A DNA stretch of 64,000 nucleotides from JAJZNI01 sp035624785 (GTDB taxonomy: Bacteria; Chloroflexota; Dormibacteria; Aeolococcales; Aeolococcaceae). Under the pieces are notes generated by a model. The model saw only the letters and a program-made list of their open reading frames with translations. It did not search any database and was not told the DNA's origin. The DNA lies in contig DASPQV010000023.1 of assembly GCA_035624785.1 (NCBI GenBank), forward strand, positions 1 to 64,000. The letters are read 5' to 3'. Every line of letters begins with the position of its first letter. Positions within the stretch are counted from its first letter, which is position 1. A program made the translations under genes and the position numbers. Below are positions 51,160-59,457 of the stretch, piece after piece.

Positions 51160-52344
51160 ATGGCTAAGGCCGAGCAGGTGGAGGCCGGGCCGGCCGGCGC
51201 CACCGCCACCGACGACCTGGCGGAGGAGGCGAGCGTGCTCGCCGTTGGCCGTCCTTCCGCCGACGCCGCCCCACCGCCCGAGGCTCCGGCGTTCGAGACC
51301 GCTGTCCTGGGACCTGCCGCCTCAGTTCCCGTGGAGTCCCCGTGGACCTTCGTGGCGACCGCTTTGGCCCCACCGGAGCCCCCGCCGGTGAGCCTCATCG
51401 GAGCCCCGGTCGTGCCGGAGCCGCTGCCTGAGCTGGATGCCGAGACCCCGCCGGAGCCACCACCGCTGGGCCTTGTCGGAGCCCCCGTCGTGCTGGAGCC
51501 CCCGGCTGTGACCGAGACCCCAGCCTCCGCGGAGCCCGCCGCTCCACCGGAGGTCGGCCCGCCGCCGGAACCGGTCGAACCTGCTCTCGCCGCCGTCGCG
51601 CCCCCGCCCGAGGTCTTCCCGCCGCCGCCTCCCCCCGCCCTCGAGGATGGGGTGGCAGCCCCACCCGCACCGCCGCCGATCGCGATGCCCGCCGGGCGAT
51701 TCCAGCCGCCGCCGGCCGCTCCCCTGATGACCGCACCGCTCACCGCGGGCCAGCTGGCCGTCCCCTCCCTGGGCCCTTCCGGCAAGCGCCGCCACCCCGC
51801 CGCGGTGGTGCTTCTCTCGATGCTCACCTTGGGCGTCTACGCCATCTTCTGGCACGGACGGATCAACCGCGAGATGTCCCACTTCGACGCCCGGCTCGAG
51901 GTGCGCCCTGGAGCGTCCTCGCTGGCGGTCGCCATCGCCTGGCTCGCCGGCCTGCTCTGCAGCCTCGCCGGCGGCGCGGTCATCGTCGGCCATGCCCTCA
52001 AGGTGGGGCCGACCGTGCTCTCCGTCGATGCCGGGTGGACCGTGTTCGGTCACGCCGTCGCCTTCTGCTACCTGATGCTCGGCGGAATCGCAGCCATACC
52101 CTACGTCGTGCTGTTCTTCCCGCTGTCTTTGGTCGCCCTGGTCATGACCGCCGAGCGAGCGCGCATGGTCCAGGAGCGCATCGGCATCCGCCCGGACCGC
52201 CAGCTGCGGCCCGCCCGCCACGCGTGCCTGCTGCTCGTGCCCGTGATCGGGGGGCTCTGGCACCTGGCGGTGCTCCAATCTCGGCTCAATCAGGTGTGGC
52301 AGCGCACCTCCTCGCCGCTCGGCAACCGCTCGAGGCGGCGGTGA
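51160..52344 (+). CDS. DUF4234 membrane protein with a long Pro/Glu-rich N-terminus
   Basis: A 394-residue protein. The first ~200 residues are Pro/Ala/Glu/Val-rich and include a repeated P-E-P-x-P-x-x-x-x-G-A-P-V-V unit. The C-terminal part is DUF4234-like: KRRHPAAVVLLSMLTLGVYAIFWHGRINREMSHFD, followed by about three more transmembrane helices and the family-like end LQSRLNQVWQR. GAGGAGAAAG before ATG 51160 sets the start. It follows tRNA-Asn by 38 nt and precedes parA by 32 nt. The DUF4234 role is unknown; the N-terminus probably forms a flexible cytosolic arm. Confidence 0.82.
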   Translation: MAKAEQVEAGPAGATATDDLAEEASVLAVGRPSADAAPPPEAPAFETAVLGPAASVPVESPWTFVATALAPPEPPPVSLIGAPVVPEPLPELDAETPPEPPPLGLVGAPVVLEPPAVTETPASAEPAAPPEVGPPPEPVEPALAAVAPPPEVFPPPPPPALEDGVAAPPAPPPIAMPAGRFQPPPAAPLMTAPLTAGQLAVPSLGPSGKRRHPAAVVLLSMLTLGVYAIFWHGRINREMSHFDARLEVRPGASSLAVAIAWLAGLLCSLAGGAVIVGHALKVGPTVLSVDAGWTVFGHAVAFCYLMLGGIAAIPYVVLFFPLSLVALVMTAERARMVQERIGIRPDRQLRPARHACLLLVPVIGGLWHLAVLQSRLNQVWQRTSSPLGNRSRRR

Positions 52345-52376
52345 GCGAGCTGTCGCCGGACTGAAGCCTCCACACC

Positions 52377-53171
52377 GTGACTGCCGCTCTCTCCATCGCG
52401 TGCGTCTCCGGTAAGGGTGGAGTCGGCAAGACCACGACCTGCACGGCCCTGGCGGGGGCGTTCGCCGAAACCGGCCGCCGGGTCCTCGCGGTGGACTGCG
52501 ACCCTCAGTCGAATCTCACCTCGGGCCTGGGCTTCAACCCGTATCAATTGAGCCGCACCATCGCCAACCTTCTCATCGAATCCGAGACCCCCCCTGAGGC
52601 GGTGACCCTCGCCACCGCGTGGGAGGGGCTTTCGCTGATACCGGCCAGCCCCGACCTCAGCGCCGTGGAGGGGGAGATGCCGGTCAGCGTCGGCCGTGAG
52701 CTGCAGCTCCGTGATTCGCTGGCGCGGGGAGCGGGGATCGGCGGCTACGACGTGGTCCTGTTCGACACACCTCCCAACTTCGGGTTCCACACCGTGTGCG
52801 CCCTGGGGGCGGCGCGGAGCATCCTGGTTCCGCTGCAGATGTCGGGATACGCCATGAAGGGGCTGAAGGAGCTGCTTCGCGCCTACCACGCGGCGCGCCA
52901 GAACCTCAACCCTGAGCTGCGCATCCTCGGCCTGCTGCCCACCTTCGTCAATCTCCGCACCCGGTTCAGCCGGCAGATGCTCGAGGGACTCCGGGAGATC
53001 CCAAACCTCCACGTTTTCGACACCGTCATCAAGGTGACCGTGAAGCTGCAGGAGACGGCCATGGCCGGGATCCCGATCACCGTCTACGCGCGCGGCTCGG
53101 AGGTCGCCGAGGCGTACCGCGGCCTGGCGCAGGAGATCCTCGCCCTGGACGGAGCCGCCGATGGCGTCTGA
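52377..53171 (+). CDS. ParA/MinD-type ATPase, without a visible ParB
   Basis: A 264-residue deviant Walker ATPase with the motif KGGVGKTT (13-20), DCDPQSNLT (switch I region) and YDVVLFDTPPNFG (Walker B). Such proteins position chromosomes, plasmids or protein complexes through ATP-dependent dimerisation. No parB gene, parS site or partner CheW/BacA-like gene is visible nearby. Instead it overlaps by 11 nt a gene for a small single-helix membrane protein, and a DUF4234 membrane protein precedes it. I therefore think of a role in placing a membrane-associated cargo rather than in chromosome partition, but this is inference. The start is GTG. Confidence 0.9.
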   Translation: MTAALSIACVSGKGGVGKTTTCTALAGAFAETGRRVLAVDCDPQSNLTSGLGFNPYQLSRTIANLLIESETPPEAVTLATAWEGLSLIPASPDLSAVEGEMPVSVGRELQLRDSLARGAGIGGYDVVLFDTPPNFGFHTVCALGAARSILVPLQMSGYAMKGLKELLRAYHAARQNLNPELRILGLLPTFVNLRTRFSRQMLEGLREIPNLHVFDTVIKVTVKLQETAMAGIPITVYARGSEVAEAYRGLAQEILALDGAADGV

Positions 53172-53514
53172 GCCGCCGGTCCGAGCCTCCTCCATGGACT
53201 CGGTCAGCCTGCCGGAGCGCTCCCGTCACACCCAGGAGGAGCGGCGGTTCCGGCGGCGCCGCAGCGCCGGGCGGCTGCCCGCCGTGGTCGCGCCCTTCGA
53301 CGTCCCCGAGGACGCGGAGGGTCGCGTCGAGTTCGTGGTCGTGCGCGCTCCGCTCGACCGTGACGAGCTCGCCGCGGCGCCACCGGGGCCGGGCCCGACC
53401 CGCTCCGATCCCGTCCGGTGGATCCTCACCCTCGGCTCGGGCTGGGTCGCCGTCGGTGGCCTGGCGGTGCTCCTCGTCGTCATCTTCGTGGTCCTCGACC
53501 TGTTCCTGCGGTGA
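53161..53514 (+). CDS. Small C-terminally anchored membrane protein, unknown
   Basis: A 117-residue protein with a basic, Arg-rich N-terminal region (RHTQEERRFRRRRSAGR), a central region of mixed composition, and one C-terminal transmembrane helix (VAVGGLAVLLVVIFVVLDLFL) ending two residues later. The topology is that of a tail-anchored protein facing the cytosol. It overlaps parA by 11 nt and the hydrolase gene by 4 nt. Being fused by translation to a ParA gene, it is a candidate for the ParA's membrane partner; no family is recognised. Confidence 0.68.
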   Translation: MASEPPVRASSMDSVSLPERSRHTQEERRFRRRRSAGRLPAVVAPFDVPEDAEGRVEFVVVRAPLDRDELAAAPPGPGPTRSDPVRWILTLGSGWVAVGGLAVLLVVIFVVLDLFLR

Positions 53515-54395
53515 CCCGCCGGGCCCGTGTGGGCGCTGCCGCCTCCGCCGCTGCCGCCGGCTGGCTCGGGGTGTCCGGCCTGGTGTACTGGCGGGCCTTC
53601 GGACGGCTGCCCCGTCACTGGCGGGACGAGCGAGTCCTCACCCCCGCGGACTTCGACCTGGCCCATGAGCGGCTGCCGGTCATCACCGCGGACGGCCTGC
53701 GCATCGCCGCCTGGGTCCTGCCCGGACCGCGGGACGCGGTGGTGGTCGTCAGCAGCGGCCACCGGCGGCACGCCAGCGATCTCCTGGGGATCTCGGCGGC
53801 GCTGCACCGTGCCGGCTTCTCGGTGGTCGCCCATGGCTGGCGGGGGACCCTCGGCAGCGACGACGCACCGCACACCCTGGGAGTGCTCGAGCGTCTCGAC
53901 CTGATCGCGGTCCTCGAGGCGGTGACGGGTCGGTTCCAGGGCATGCCCATCGGCCTGCTCGGCTACTCGCTGGGCGGAGCGGTCGCCATCAGCGTGGCGG
54001 CCGGCGACGCCCGGGTCCGCGGGGTCTGCAGCGATAGTGCCTTCGCCGATCCCACCGACCTCCTGGCCGGGCGGATCCGGGAGCGTCTCCACCTCCCGCC
54101 CGGTCCCGTGCTGGCTCCGGTGACCGCGCTGCTCACCCGGCGGTCGGGCGCCCGCCTCGGGGAGCTGAGCCCGGTTCGCGACGTGGGGAGGATCTCGCCG
54201 CGTCCGCTGCTCCTCATCCATGGGGAGGCTGACCGTCCCGTTCCGGTCGGCGATGCCCGGCGTCTCTTCGCGGCCGCCGGCGAGCCGCGCGAGCTCTGGG
54301 TCCTTCCCGACGTCGGCCACGCGGGCGCCTATTTCGCCGGCCGTGCGGAGTACGTGGGGCGGGTTACCGCGTTCTTCGGAGCCGCCCTGCACTAG
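53511..54395 (+). CDS. Alpha/beta hydrolase, membrane-anchored type
   Basis: A 294-residue alpha/beta hydrolase with an N-terminal hydrophobic segment (VGAAASAAAAGWLGVSGLVY) that may be a signal anchor. The nucleophile elbow is GYSLGG, the acid is the Asp in HGEADRPVPVGDARRL, and the His is in DVGHAG, giving a complete Ser-Asp-His triad. It resembles the YqjL/BAAT-like esterases with ITADGLRIAAWVLPG. GTG 53511 overlaps the preceding stop; a longer in-frame extension has no similarity. The substrate is unknown. It closes the parA operon. Confidence 0.88.
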   Translation: MTRRARVGAAASAAAAGWLGVSGLVYWRAFGRLPRHWRDERVLTPADFDLAHERLPVITADGLRIAAWVLPGPRDAVVVVSSGHRRHASDLLGISAALHRAGFSVVAHGWRGTLGSDDAPHTLGVLERLDLIAVLEAVTGRFQGMPIGLLGYSLGGAVAISVAAGDARVRGVCSDSAFADPTDLLAGRIRERLHLPPGPVLAPVTALLTRRSGARLGELSPVRDVGRISPRPLLLIHGEADRPVPVGDARRLFAAAGEPRELWVLPDVGHAGAYFAGRAEYVGRVTAFFGAALH

Positions 54396-54434
54396 TTGCA
54401 GACAAAAACACCAAGCTGATAAGGTGCGTGCGTC

Positions 54435-55109
54435 ATGGACAGCGCACGCGCCACCCAGGCCCTGCTCCGGCATCTCGACACCACCCTGTCGAGCCGCCCC
54501 GAGGACGAGCTGATCGCCCAGGTCCTGGGAGGCGCTGAGCCGGCGGCGACGCTCCTGGCCACCGCCTCCCGGCTGGCCCGGCTGCCCTTCTGGGAGCGGC
54601 GCGCCCTGGGAGCGGTCGGCCTGGTCCGCGACCACAAGGTCCCGGCCCGCGAGGCGATCCGCCTGGCGGCGCTCTGGGAGCTAGCCGAACGCTGGTACCC
54701 GGACGAGCGCCCGGTCGTGACCACTCCCGGGGCGGCGCTGCATCTGCTCCAGGGGCTGAGGAGCTTGGCCCGCGAAGAGGTGTGGGCGCTGCTCCTCGAT
54801 GCCCGCCACCGCCTGCTCAGCATCGAGCCGGTGGTGGCCGGGTCACTCAACAGCGCCCGCCTCCTTCCCCGCGACGTGTTCACCCCGGCGTTGCGGGCGG
54901 GTGCGGCCGCGATCATCGTGGCTCACAACCACCCGAGTGGGGAGGTCAGCCCGAGCCGGGCCGACCGGCTGGTCACGGCTGCGCTCCGGGATGCCTCGCG
55001 CATCCTCGGGCTGCCCCTGCTCGACCACCTGATCCTGACGGCACGCGCTCACTTCTCCTTTCGCGAGGTGGAGGCCTGGGAGGCTGACACGGGCACCGCC
55101 GCCGCCTGA
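54435..55109 (+). CDS. radC: RadC-family JAB1/MPN domain protein
   Basis: A 224-residue RadC-like protein. The N-terminal half is helical; the C-terminal half has the JAMM metalloprotein motif: H164-N-H166-P-S-G and D177 (HxH-x10-D), with the Glu of EEVWALLLDARHRLL before it. The family was once thought to act in DNA repair, but its real function is unsettled. The segment starting SLNSARLLPRDVFTPALRAGAAAIIVAHNHPSG is highly typical. A weak GATAAG box lies 11 nt before the ATG. Confidence 0.92.
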   Translation: MDSARATQALLRHLDTTLSSRPEDELIAQVLGGAEPAATLLATASRLARLPFWERRALGAVGLVRDHKVPAREAIRLAALWELAERWYPDERPVVTTPGAALHLLQGLRSLAREEVWALLLDARHRLLSIEPVVAGSLNSARLLPRDVFTPALRAGAAAIIVAHNHPSGEVSPSRADRLVTAALRDASRILGLPLLDHLILTARAHFSFREVEAWEADTGTAAA

Positions 55110-55280
55110 TCGGGGGGCCGGTGCCGTGGGGCGGCGCCACGCCCTGTGCGGCAGTGCGGCGGCCGCTGCAATGGCGCGCCCACGGCTGCGGGGCTGGCCG
55201 CGTATCCTCCCCTGGTACATGGCGGTCGGAGTGGGGATCAGGGAGAGGACGCTTCGCTCCCCGGAAAGAGAGGTGGAGTG

Positions 55281-55877
55281 ATGGCTGGGCTGCGTGCGGA
55301 GGACCTGCGGGTCGGCGCCGCCTACGACCGAAACCGGGCTGAGGCGAGAGCTGAATCCATCGAGTTGCGGCGCCGGCGGCGAGTTCAGATCGGCGGCCTG
55401 GTCAGCATCGTGTTCGAGAACCGGGACACCCTCCGCGCCGCCGCCGAGGAGGGGCTCCGAGCCGAGCGTCTGGAAGGCGCCGCCGAGGTGGCCGCGGAAG
55501 CCGGCCGTTTCCAGTCTCTTCTGCCTGCGCCGGGGACCCTCGCCGCCAGCTTCTACCTGGAGGTCTCCGACCCCCACGACCTCACCGGGCTCTCTCCCGA
55601 CCTCGATGGGCTCGCCGCCGGCGTGTACGTCGAGGTCGCGGGAGCACGCACCGCCGGCGAGGTGGCGCCCTCGCCCGCACCGTCCCCGGCTGCGTACCTC
55701 CGATTCCCGCTGACCACAGCGCAGCGGGAGGCGTGGCTGGAGGGGGCGCCGGTCAGGGTCGGCGTCTCCCATCCCCGCTGCACCGCCACCGTCGACCTGA
55801 GCGACGAGCAGCGTGCTGCGGTGGCGGTGGATCTCAGGACGGGCCCCGGAGCCGGCGGACGTCCAGCCGACGCCTAG
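55281..55877 (+). CDS. DUF3501 family protein
   Basis: A 198-residue protein matching DUF3501: the opening LRAEDLRVGAAYDRNRAEAR, then RRRRRVQIGGLVSIVFENRDTLRAAAEEGLRAER, and the late PVRVGVSHPRCTATVDLSDEQRAAVAVDL. I recall that this family usually lies beside a (Fe-S)-binding rubrerythrin/GlpC-type protein gene; none is visible here. GAGAGGTGGAGTG directly before ATG 55281 gives the ribosome-binding site. The frame is open upstream but without similarity. The biochemical role is not known. Confidence 0.82.
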   Translation: MAGLRAEDLRVGAAYDRNRAEARAESIELRRRRRVQIGGLVSIVFENRDTLRAAAEEGLRAERLEGAAEVAAEAGRFQSLLPAPGTLAASFYLEVSDPHDLTGLSPDLDGLAAGVYVEVAGARTAGEVAPSPAPSPAAYLRFPLTTAQREAWLEGAPVRVGVSHPRCTATVDLSDEQRAAVAVDLRTGPGAGGRPADA

Positions 55878-56538
55878 CAGCTGGTCGCTGCGCCACGCCC
55901 CGCGTCCCACTCACGCGCACCGGCAGCGGTCAGCTATCGGAGCAGGGACGCTTCCGGCCGTCCGCTGAGGTCGGACCAGAACCTGGCGGAGGGTGGATCA
56001 GGCAGGCGGGGCGCGGTCGGGCGCGCGTGCCCGAGGGGCGGTGAGGTCCAAGGGCACCGGGGCGATTGCCCGGTAGCCGTGCTCGCCGCGGACCAGCCGC
56101 CAGCTGCCCTCGTGCACCTTCCAGTGGTGGACCCGGCACAGGGTGACGAGGTTGGCCGGCCAGTGGTCCGGCGCAGCCGCCCTAGGCTTGGACAGGCCCG
56201 GTCGGTACCCGCCTCGACCTGCCAGGTGCCGTCAGGTCCCTCGACCACTTCGAATTCGTACGAGCCAGATTGCAGGGAGGTTTCGGCGGGCGTGGCTCTC
56301 ACCACCCGCCACCCGGTGGAGGGAAGCGCCGAGAGGAATCCGTTGTGGATGCCCGACGCATTCATGTCGGTCTTGACGGCAGGAGCGAGTCGTGGGCTCC
56401 CGGCAGTCGGCCGCCCGGCGCTTCATGACCATCGGGAGTCGAAGCGTCGATGGCGCCGTGACCCGCCGCTCATGACCGCCGTCCATCCGGGATGATCCCT
56501 CGCAGCCAGTTCGCCAGCACCCCGGAGTACCGAGAAGC
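55878..56538. other. Intergenic region of decayed sequence
   Basis: This 661-nt gap between DUF3501 and the lipoprotein gene has no intact gene. It contains the HNH endonuclease remnant at 55998-56231 and a stretch near 56240-56480 with visibly lower GC (for example CGAATTCGTACGAG). Composition and the remnant suggest old horizontally acquired DNA in decay. Confidence 0.55.
55998..56231 (-). pseudogene. Remnant of a DUF222/HNH-type endonuclease gene
   Basis: Between in-frame stops on the minus strand, 77 codons read ...PDHWPANLVTLCRVHHWKVHEG-SWRLVRGEHGYRAIAP..., the characteristic end of actinobacterial DUF222-type HNH endonucleases (N-L-V-T-L-C, HH, HEG). There is no start codon context and no upstream DUF222 domain in this frame; the frame is closed by a stop at 56232-56234. 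The DNA on either side (55878-56538) has less GC and no intact gene, although the overlapping minus frame at about 56215-56365 also reads protein-like for some 40 codons. I read this as a decayed mobile-type gene. Confidence 0.62.
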
Positions 56539-56931
56539 GTGTCGCCGCTGGACCCCGCCCGGCACCATGGCCGGCTCCTCGCCGCCGCGACCCTCGCCGG
56601 CCTGATCGCGATCGTGGCCGGATGCGGAAGCTCCGGGCCCCCTCCGCCGTGGCGCAGCGGCCATCCAGACCCCGGCAGCCTCAGCCTCCTCAGCTCCGGC
56701 CAGGCCGGGAGCTGTGCCGCCGCCGCTCCGTATCCCGACCAGGCACCGGCGGCTATCGACCTCCAGGGCAAGGAATATGTCCAGAAGAGCCGGCAGCCGG
56801 CGCAGGCGCAGCCCCCGGGCGGGGTGGAGATCGATCACACCGGCGACTGGGCCTTCTTCGATGACCCGGACGGCAGCCTGACCGTGACCACCCCGCAGGC
56901 CGACTTCCTCTACGTCGCCGGCAGCTGCTGA
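56539..56931 (+). CDS. Small lipoprotein
   Basis: A 130-residue protein with a type II signal peptide: hydrophobic LLAAATLAGLIAIVAGC with the lipobox Cys at residue 29 followed by GSSG. The mature part is Pro/Ser/Ala-rich and then acidic, with two further Cys (about residues 58 and 130), the last being the C-terminal residue, so a disulfide is possible. The start is GTG with no strong Shine-Dalgarno. It lies directly after the decayed region and 155 nt before the chelatase gene. No family is recognised. Confidence 0.7.
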   Translation: MSPLDPARHHGRLLAAATLAGLIAIVAGCGSSGPPPPWRSGHPDPGSLSLLSSGQAGSCAAAAPYPDQAPAAIDLQGKEYVQKSRQPAQAQPPGGVEIDHTGDWAFFDDPDGSLTVTTPQADFLYVAGSC

Positions 56932-57073
56932 CCACCCAACGGCCGGAGGCCCCTGCTCCAGCGCCTGCCTCGGGACACCCATCGGCCGGCGCCGGTGACC
57001 CTCCGACCCCGGTTCCTCCGGCCCCGTGCCACCCGACGGCCCGCCAATCCCCGAGTGGGTCCCCGCAGCTTGC

Positions 57074-57079
57074 GACAAT
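57074..57079 (+). promoter_or_regulatory. Candidate -10 element (GACAAT)
   Basis: GACAAT ends 7 nt before ATG 57087 and no Shine-Dalgarno intervenes. It follows the same leaderless pattern as other genes in the window. Confidence 0.4.
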
Positions 57080-57086
57080 CGCCGGG

Positions 57087-59234
57087 ATGACCACCCACGA
57101 AGTCATCCCCTTCACCGCCCTGGTCGGCCAGGAGCCGATGAAGCGGGCGCTGGTGCTCAACGCGGTCAACCCGGCCATCGGCGGCGTCCTGATCCGCGGC
57201 GAGAGGGGCACCGCCAAGTCGACCGCGGTGCGGGCCCTCGCCGGGCTTCTCCCGGAGATCGAGGTGGTCGAGGGCTGCCGCTTCTCGTGCAGCCCGGTGA
57301 GCGGCGACCTGCTCTGCGACGAGTGCCGCGCCCGCCAGCTCGCCGGCGAGCGCCTGCCCATGACCAGCCGGCCGATGCGGGTGGTCGAGCTGCCCATCAA
57401 CGCCTCCGAGGACCGGGTGGTCGGAACCATCGACATCGAGACGGCCATCAAGGAGGGCGAGCGCAGCTTCGAGCCCGGGGTCCTGGCCGAGGCCAACCGC
57501 AACATCCTCTATGTCGACGAGGTGAACCTGCTCGACGACCACCTGGTGGACGTGCTCCTCGACGCCGCGGCGATGGGCGTCAACACGGTGGAGCGGGAGG
57601 GGATGTCGGCGGTGCACCCCTCGCGCTTCATCCTGGTGGGGACCATGAATCCCGAGGAGGGCGAGCTCCGGCCGCAGCTCCTCGACCGGTTCGGGCTCTG
57701 CGTGGACGTCTCTGGACTGCGCTCGGCCGAGGCGCGGGTCGCGGTCATGGAGACCGACATGGACCGACAGCTCGACCCCGACGCCCAGCAGCGCGCCAAT
57801 CAGGCCGCCGAATCCCACCTCCGCGCCATCATCGCCAAGGCCCAGGAGCTGCTCCCGCTCGTCGAGGTGCTGGGGGAGATGCGCTGGCTCATTGCCCTCG
57901 CCTGCATGGACGCCGGGGTGATGGGCCATCGCGCCGACATCGTGGTGAGCCGCACCGCCCAGACGTTGTGCGCCCTGCGCGAGGCCGAGGCGGCCGTGGA
58001 TCGTGGCCTCCCGGAGCTGTCCTCGCGGGCATTCCAGGTGAGCGTTGACGACATCAGCGCCGCCAGCGAGCTGGCCCTGCTCCACCGGCGCCGCCAGCGC
58101 CCGGGCGAGAGCTCGCCCAAGGGCAACCCACCTGATGCCGCGGAGCGCAGTCGCGAGCGGATGGAGGAGCTGGCCGAGCAGGCGCGGGCGGAAGCGGCGA
58201 CTGCCGACAGCGATGCCCGTGGTGAGGAGCAATCATCCGCCGACGCCGAGCAAGACACCGCCGATCAGGCGGCCGATCGCCGGGGCGACGAGGCCGCCGG
58301 TCAGGATGTCACGAGGCGCGCGGCGGAGCAGCTCTTCGAGGGTGAGCTGTTCCCCATCAGGTCGATCAAGCTTCCCCGGGACCGCAAGTCGAGGAGTGCG
58401 AGCGGCAAGCGTTCCAGCTCCGAGGCCAGGGACAAGCGCGGCCGTTACGTCCGTGCGGTCCAGACCGAGAAGACGACGGACGTGGCCTTCGACGCGACGC
58501 TCCGCGCCGCCGCGCCCTACCAGTCGCGCCGCCGCGCCGGGCGGCCCAGCGGCGGCCCCGCGCTGCGCCTGGAGCGCCAGGATCTGCGCCAGAAGGTCCG
58601 CCGACGGCGCACCGGGACCCTGATCGTCTTCGTCGTCGACGCCAGCGCCTCGATGGACGCGGAGCAGCGCATGCAGGCCACCAAGGGGGCGGTGCTGTCG
58701 CTGCTGCGCGACGCCTACCTGCGCCGGGACAAGGTCGCCCTGGTGGTCTTCTCGGGGAGGACCGCCCGGGTCGCGCTTTCACCGACCAACAGCGTGGACC
58801 TCGCCGAGTCCCGGCTCCAACGCCTGACGGTGGGGGGAACCACGCCGCTCACCCACGGGCTGGTCGCCGGCCTGAAGCTGGTCCACACCGAGCGGCTCCG
58901 CGACCCCAACATCTACCCGCTGATCGTGCTGATCTCCGATGGCCGGGGCAACATCTCGCTGTTCGGCGAGGAGCCGCTGGTCGAGGCGCAGCGGATTGCC
59001 GAGCAGATCGGCCACGAGCGCATCCGCACCCTGATCATCGACTCGGCCCGGGATACCACCGGGCCCCAGCTTCCCGCCGTCGGGGGGATCGGCCATCACC
59101 CGATCTTCGGCGGCTACGGGTTCAACGCCTGCCTCGACCTGGCCCAGCGCAGCGGCGGCGACTACCTCGGCCTCTACGACCTATCCCAGGGAGCCATCGT
59201 CGCTGGCGTCGAGAAGACCCTGCGCGGCCGCTGA
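57087..59234 (+). CDS. Magnesium/cobalt chelatase-type AAA+ and vWA fusion protein
   Basis: A 715-residue fusion of the BchI/ChlI AAA+ ATPase (residues 1-330) and a BchD-like C-terminal von Willebrand A domain (about 510-715). Walker A is GERGTAKST (38-46), Walker B NILYVDEVNLLDD; a Cys cluster CRFSCSP ... CDEC sits in an insertion, as in cobaltochelatase-linked versions. The vWA MIDAS is DASAS (518-522). The middle is a charged linker rich in Glu, Asp, Ala and Arg. Such fusions drive metal insertion into tetrapyrroles by a CobN/BchH-type subunit, which is not visible in this window. A MoxR-like role in maturing another protein is an alternative. Confidence 0.9.
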   Translation: MTTHEVIPFTALVGQEPMKRALVLNAVNPAIGGVLIRGERGTAKSTAVRALAGLLPEIEVVEGCRFSCSPVSGDLLCDECRARQLAGERLPMTSRPMRVVELPINASEDRVVGTIDIETAIKEGERSFEPGVLAEANRNILYVDEVNLLDDHLVDVLLDAAAMGVNTVEREGMSAVHPSRFILVGTMNPEEGELRPQLLDRFGLCVDVSGLRSAEARVAVMETDMDRQLDPDAQQRANQAAESHLRAIIAKAQELLPLVEVLGEMRWLIALACMDAGVMGHRADIVVSRTAQTLCALREAEAAVDRGLPELSSRAFQVSVDDISAASELALLHRRRQRPGESSPKGNPPDAAERSRERMEELAEQARAEAATADSDARGEEQSSADAEQDTADQAADRRGDEAAGQDVTRRAAEQLFEGELFPIRSIKLPRDRKSRSASGKRSSSEARDKRGRYVRAVQTEKTTDVAFDATLRAAAPYQSRRRAGRPSGGPALRLERQDLRQKVRRRRTGTLIVFVVDASASMDAEQRMQATKGAVLSLLRDAYLRRDKVALVVFSGRTARVALSPTNSVDLAESRLQRLTVGGTTPLTHGLVAGLKLVHTERLRDPNIYPLIVLISDGRGNISLFGEEPLVEAQRIAEQIGHERIRTLIIDSARDTTGPQLPAVGGIGHHPIFGGYGFNACLDLAQRSGGDYLGLYDLSQGAIVAGVEKTLRGR

Positions 59235-59457
59235 GCCCGGGGCCCGGTCGCCCTGCCGGTGCCGGGGGCGGCGCCGGCCAGCCGCTGCGGGCCGGCGCCA
59301 GGCCTACCCGCGCTGCGGTGTGCCGCGGCCAGCGTCGCGACGGCGCGGCTCCGGAGAAACGGGCCGATCGCGATCACCTGGTACCCGCCGGCTGGCGGCT
59401 ACGATGGGCTCCCGGAATGACGAGACCTAGCCCGCGGCCGACGGGCAGCGGCGGCTG

